Assembly (NCBI GenBank): GCA_051002015.1
Contig: JBPCMS010000088.1
Coordinates: forward strand, 1-23,648
Source: JACDBE01 sp051002015
Lineage (GTDB): Bacteria; Actinomycetota; Acidimicrobiia; Spongiisociales; UBA5794
Length of the DNA: 23,648 nucleotides
Direction: 5' to 3'
Part shown: positions 21,114 through 23,648 of the stretch, piece after piece
Position numbering within the stretch: position 1 is the first letter of the stretch
Layout: each line of letters begins with the position of its first letter
Position numbers and translations under genes: made by a program
The notes under the pieces: generated by a model
Databases searched by the model: none
What the model saw: only the letters and a program-made list of their open reading frames with translations
What the model was told of the DNA's origin: nothing

Positions 21114-22448
21114 TCAACGGTCGGCGAACTCCAGGAACCGGTCGGCGTCGATCTTGGGCAGCTTCACCTTGAGCCTGGTGCCGCCGGCGACGTGGTCCTC
21201 GCCCAGCACCTCACCCGTCTGGTGCAGCCTGGCGACCACGTCGCCGCGGTGGTAGGGGACGACGACATCGATCTCGGTGGTGGTTCCCTCGAGCCGGGCG
21301 GCGATGGCCTCGACCAGCTCGTCGATGCCGGCCCCGGTGAGCGCCGACACGGCCACCGCATCGGGGTGGATCGCCCCCAGCCGCTCCACCAAGGCGGGCT
21401 CGGCCACGTCGATCTTGTTGATCACCACCTGCTCGTCGATGGTGCCGGCGCCGATCTGGCGGAGCACCTCCCCGACGGCGGCGATCTGGCCGTCGGGGTC
21501 GGGGTCGGAGGCGTCGACCACATGGAGGAGCAGGCTGGCCTGGTTCACCTCCTCGAGGGTCGACCGGAACGACTCGACCAGCTCGTGAGGGAGCCTGCGG
21601 ACGAAACCGACCGTGTCGCTGAACAGGACCGACCGCCCGTTGGGGAGCCGACGCCGGCGCACCGTCGAGTCGAGGGTGGCGAAGAGGCGGTCCTCGACCA
21701 GCGCTCCGGCGTCGGTGAGCTTGTTAAACAGCGTCGACTTGCCGGCGTTAGTGTAGCCAACCATCGACACCACCGGGATCTCCGACCGTTTCCTCGCCTT
21801 GGTGTTGGTGGCGCGGGAGCGGCGCGACCGTCTCAGCTGGGCCTCGAGCCGGTCGACCCGCTCCAGGATGCGGCGTCTGTCGGTCTCCAGCTTGGTCTCG
21901 CCGGGGCCCCTGGTGTTGATCCCGGCGCCGAGCCTGCTCATCTCAACCCCCCTCCCCCGCAGCCGGGGCAACCGGTAGCGGTGCTGGGCCAGCTCGACCT
22001 GGATGCGTCCCTCGTGGCTGGTGGCGTGCTGGGCGAAGATGTCCAGGATCAGCGCCACCCGGTCGACCACGTCGACATGGAAGCGCTGCTGCAGGTTGCG
22101 CTGCTGGGCGGGGGACAGCGCGTTGTCGAACACCACGACGTCGACGTCGAGGGCGGCAACCTCGGCGGCGATCTGCGCCGCCTTGCCGGAGCCGATGAGC
22201 AGCGCCGGGTCGGCGCGGTGGCGTCGCACCAGCAGGCTGTGCACCGCATCCGACCCTGCGGTGGCAGCCAGCAGACCCAGCTCACGCAGGCTGTTCTCGG
22301 CCTCGCCCCGGTCGGCGTCACCGAGCACGACGCCCACCAGATAGGCGCGCTGGCGCACCACCTCCAGGTCGGTGACGGTGGCGGTGAGCCGCTGGCGGCT
22401 CCTGCCGGCTCTCTGGCCGGTTCGGGGATCGGTCAGGGGATCGGACAT
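21114..22448 (-). CDS. hflX: GTPase HflX
   Basis: The 444-residue ribosome-associated GTPase has an N-terminal HflX domain (DALLIGSGKAAQIAAEV region, VVFDNALSPAQQRNLQ), the linker with SRLGAGINTRGPGETKLETD, and the G domain: G1 GYTNAGKST, G3 DTVGF, G4 NKID, G5 SALTGAG. HflX splits stalled or vacant 70S ribosomes, notably under heat or antibiotic stress. The ATG at 22448 is preceded by GGAG at suitable distance; a GTG at 22478 would add ten residues. The stop codon lies in the terminator hairpin of repeat R2. It is divergent from the CBS gene with 79 nt between. Confidence 0.94.
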   Translation of the reverse strand: MSDPLTDPRTGQRAGRSRQRLTATVTDLEVVRQRAYLVGVVLGDADRGEAENSLRELGLLAATAGSDAVHSLLVRRHRADPALLIGSGKAAQIAAEVAALDVDVVVFDNALSPAQQRNLQQRFHVDVVDRVALILDIFAQHATSHEGRIQVELAQHRYRLPRLRGRGVEMSRLGAGINTRGPGETKLETDRRRILERVDRLEAQLRRSRRSRATNTKARKRSEIPVVSMVGYTNAGKSTLFNKLTDAGALVEDRLFATLDSTVRRRRLPNGRSVLFSDTVGFVRRLPHELVESFRSTLEEVNQASLLLHVVDASDPDPDGQIAAVGEVLRQIGAGTIDEQVVINKIDVAEPALVERLGAIHPDAVAVSALTGAGIDELVEAIAARLEGTTTEIDVVVPYHRGDVVARLHQTGEVLGEDHVAGGTRLKVKLPKIDADRFLEFADR

Positions 22449-22496
22449 CGGTGTGGCTCCATCCAAGCATGCCCCCACGTGAAGGGCTCCGCTTGG

Positions 22497-22522
22497 TACA
22501 TTGGGTCGACGAAGGAAAGGAG
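22497..22522 (+). promoter_or_regulatory. -10 element and ribosome binding site of CBS gene
   Basis: TACATT (22497-22502) as -10 and AAAGGAG (22516-22522), 5 nt before TTG at 22528. The strong ribosome binding site is what makes the TTG the preferred start. Confidence 0.6.
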
Positions 22523-22527
22523 TCCGT

Positions 22528-22959
22528 TTGTCGGCGACGGTTGCTCAGATCCTGGCGGTGAAGGGCAGGGAGGTCTGGTCGGTGGCTCCGGACAGCACCG
22601 TCTACGACGCGCTGGCGGCGATGGCCGAGCACGGGGTCGGTGCCCTGCTGGTGATGGACGGTGAGCGGTTGGTCGGGATCGTCTCGGAGCGTGACTACGC
22701 CCGCAAGGTGATCCTGCTCGAGCGGCTCTCCCGGACGACCGCGGTGTCCGAGATCATGACCTCGGAACTGCACACGGTGGGCCCCACCGTGTCTGTGGCC
22801 GAATGCATGGCGATGATGACCGAACTGCGGGTCCGCCACCTCCCGGTGATGCACCGGGACAAGGTGGTGGGGGTGATCTCGATCGGCGATGTGGTGAAGA
22901 ACCACATCAGCGATCAGCAGTCCCTGATCGACCAGCTCGAGCAGTACATCACCAGCTGA
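22528..22959 (+). CDS. Two-CBS-domain protein
   Basis: The 143-residue protein consists of one Bateman module: CBS1 (about residues 5-65, VYDALAAMAEHGVGALLVMDGE and GIVSERDYARKV) and CBS2 (about 72-130, EIMTSELHTV, RVRHLPVMHRDKVVGVISIGDVVK), then a short helix LIDQLEQYITS. Such stand-alone modules bind adenine nucleotides and act as energy or redox sensors; the SERDYARK pattern is common in actinobacterial and proteobacterial members. There is no fused catalytic domain. The start is TTG, supported by AAAGGAG 5 nt upstream; the next candidates lie inside the domain. No operon partner: hflX is divergent and the ferredoxin convergent. Confidence 0.9.
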   Translation: MSATVAQILAVKGREVWSVAPDSTVYDALAAMAEHGVGALLVMDGERLVGIVSERDYARKVILLERLSRTTAVSEIMTSELHTVGPTVSVAECMAMMTELRVRHLPVMHRDKVVGVISIGDVVKNHISDQQSLIDQLEQYITS

Positions 22960-22999
22960 CCGGCACCGCGGCCAGCCTATGCGATGCCGTCGCCGGGGC

Positions 23000-23308
23000 T
23001 CAAGCGCCGCGGCTGGCCATGACCTCGGCGTCGTACGGCTCGATCATGATGCACTCACCGGGGCACTCGGTAGCCGCCTCGACCACGTCGTCGATCAGCT
23101 TGTCGGGGACCCTGGCCACACCCCGTGATCCGTCGGGCGCCGCCTTGCCGTCGAAGATGGTCGTGGTGCCGAAGTGCGAGGCTTCCTCCTTGACCACCCA
23201 CAGACCGTCGTCGCGCCCGAGGAAGACATCGGGGCAGATCTCCTCGCAGATCCCGTCCCCGGTGCACAGATCCTGGTCGATCCACACCATCAGCTTGGTT
23301 TCAGCCAT
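23000..23308 (-). CDS. Single-cluster ferredoxin, Asp-type motif
   Basis: The 102-residue ferredoxin has the cluster motif CTGDGICEEICP (C-x2-D-x2-C-x3-C-P, about residues 16-27) and the distal Cys in ATECPGECIMIE. Asp in the place of the second Cys is the arrangement of Pyrococcus furiosus ferredoxin, giving a [4Fe-4S] with an Asp ligand or a [3Fe-4S] cluster. About 40 residues between the two halves (SHFGTTTIFDGKAAPDG and on) exceed the minimal fold. In actinobacteria such ferredoxins feed P450s or Rieske oxygenases; a link with the Rieske gene at 4614 is only possible. The ATG at 23308 has GAGG 7 nt upstream and is preferred over the ATG at 23314. -10: TAAGTT at 23334-23339. Confidence 0.85.
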   Translation of the reverse strand: MAETKLMVWIDQDLCTGDGICEEICPDVFLGRDDGLWVVKEEASHFGTTTIFDGKAAPDGSRGVARVPDKLIDDVVEAATECPGECIMIEPYDAEVMASRGA

Positions 23309-23414
23309 TCGCATCCTCTGTCCGCGCCCCCCTAACTTACCCGCCCCGGCGACGCACCGATCGGCATCGTTCCGGCCGGAGGGCTCCGGTCACGGTGAAG
23401 CGCCCGATGTGGGA

Positions 23415-23427
23415 TATCCTTGAGGAT
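23415..23427 (+). promoter_or_regulatory. -10 element with overlapping small palindrome before XRE gene
   Basis: TATCCT (23415-23420) overlaps the palindrome ATCCT-TG-AGGAT (23416-23427). A helix-turn-helix protein binding here would block its own transcription. GGAG 5-6 nt before the ATG at 23443 is the ribosome binding site. Confidence 0.45.
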
Positions 23428-23442
23428 CACTTCGGAGTCTCC

Positions 23443-23648
23443 ATGAGCCAACTCGGCGAGACCATCAAGCGGCGCAGGCTCGCCCTCGGCCGATCACGGG
23501 GCCAGCTTGCCACGAGCCTCAACACGACGGCGACCGTGGTCGCCGCCCTCGAACGCGGGGAGCGCCAACCCGACGCCGCCACCATCGAGCGGCTGGCCAG
23601 GGTCCTCGGGGTCGAGCCGGCCGAGCTGACCGGTTCCCTTCTGCCTGC
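23443..23648 (+). CDS. XRE-family helix-turn-helix protein (start only)
   Basis: Sixty-eight codons are present before the window ends. They form one HTH_3 domain: GETIKRRRLALGRSRGQLA (helices 1-2), TSLNTTATVVAALERGERQP (recognition helix region; the usual S.IE.G reads VAALERGER), and TIERLARVLGVEPAELTG. It may be a small regulator or the N-terminal domain of a longer protein, such as a RodZ-like or sensor-fused one. A palindrome over its -10 element hints at autoregulation. Confidence 0.8.
   Translation, partial: MSQLGETIKRRRLALGRSRGQLATSLNTTATVVAALERGERQPDAATIERLARVLGVEPAELTGSLLP

Overview
The window is very GC-rich DNA with almost no A or T at third codon positions. It is densely coding and carries a bacterial gene set: cytochrome aa3-type heme A assembly, a MshB/Mca-type PIG-L deacetylase, a class I PPK2 and actinobacterial-style acyl-CoA dehydrogenase and ferredoxin genes. 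This fits a free-living aerobic Actinomycetota, perhaps near the Acidimicrobiia (inference; no rRNA is present). Many genes have a TAnnnT -10 hexamer 6-8 nt before the start codon and no ribosome binding site, so leaderless transcription looks common.

Layout. 1-2545 (minus): acyl-CoA dehydrogenase followed, with a 4-nt overlap, by a YihY/BrkB membrane protein that runs off the edge. A 54-bp nested dyad lies between the dehydrogenase and the divergent PPK2 gene (2693). PPK2 is followed by a PIG-L deacetylase and a PIN-domain remnant that begins inside a REP-like palindrome. A Rieske oxygenase (minus, 4614-5810) is divergent from a four-gene overlapping operon: ctaA (heme A synthase), ctaB (heme O synthase), a 59-residue two-helix membrane protein and an ACAD10/11-type phosphotransferase. 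Then come a cupredoxin-like lipoprotein, a probable ribbon-helix-helix protein and a KDPG-type aldolase.

The most unusual part is 10643-12623. A short leader peptide rich in Trp, Tyr and Phe is followed by a terminator hairpin, and then by a DAHP synthase-chorismate mutase fusion. The synthase half has lost all four family metal ligands, while the mutase half keeps the catalytic residues. This looks like a chorismate mutase with a pseudo-DAHP-synthase domain under aromatic amino acid attenuation. A 3-methyladenine glycosylase gene overlaps it and ends in a second REP-like copy.

12665-18222 holds an amidohydrolase and a sugar locus. A GH100-like (neutral invertase type) glycosidase carries a degenerate HAD domain at its N-terminus. 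It is convergent with a mannosylfructose-phosphate or sucrose-phosphate synthase-like glycosyltransferase and its HAD phosphatase. Together they could make and degrade a fructoside compatible solute.

18291-23648 holds a HIT protein and an MFS transporter. Next is a compositionally different island of about 1 kb (Mrr_N-like winged helix and a shortened Gp49/HigB-like toxin) flanked by a 33-bp direct repeat that contains a terminator. HflX, a two-CBS protein, an Asp-type ferredoxin and the start of an XRE regulator follow.
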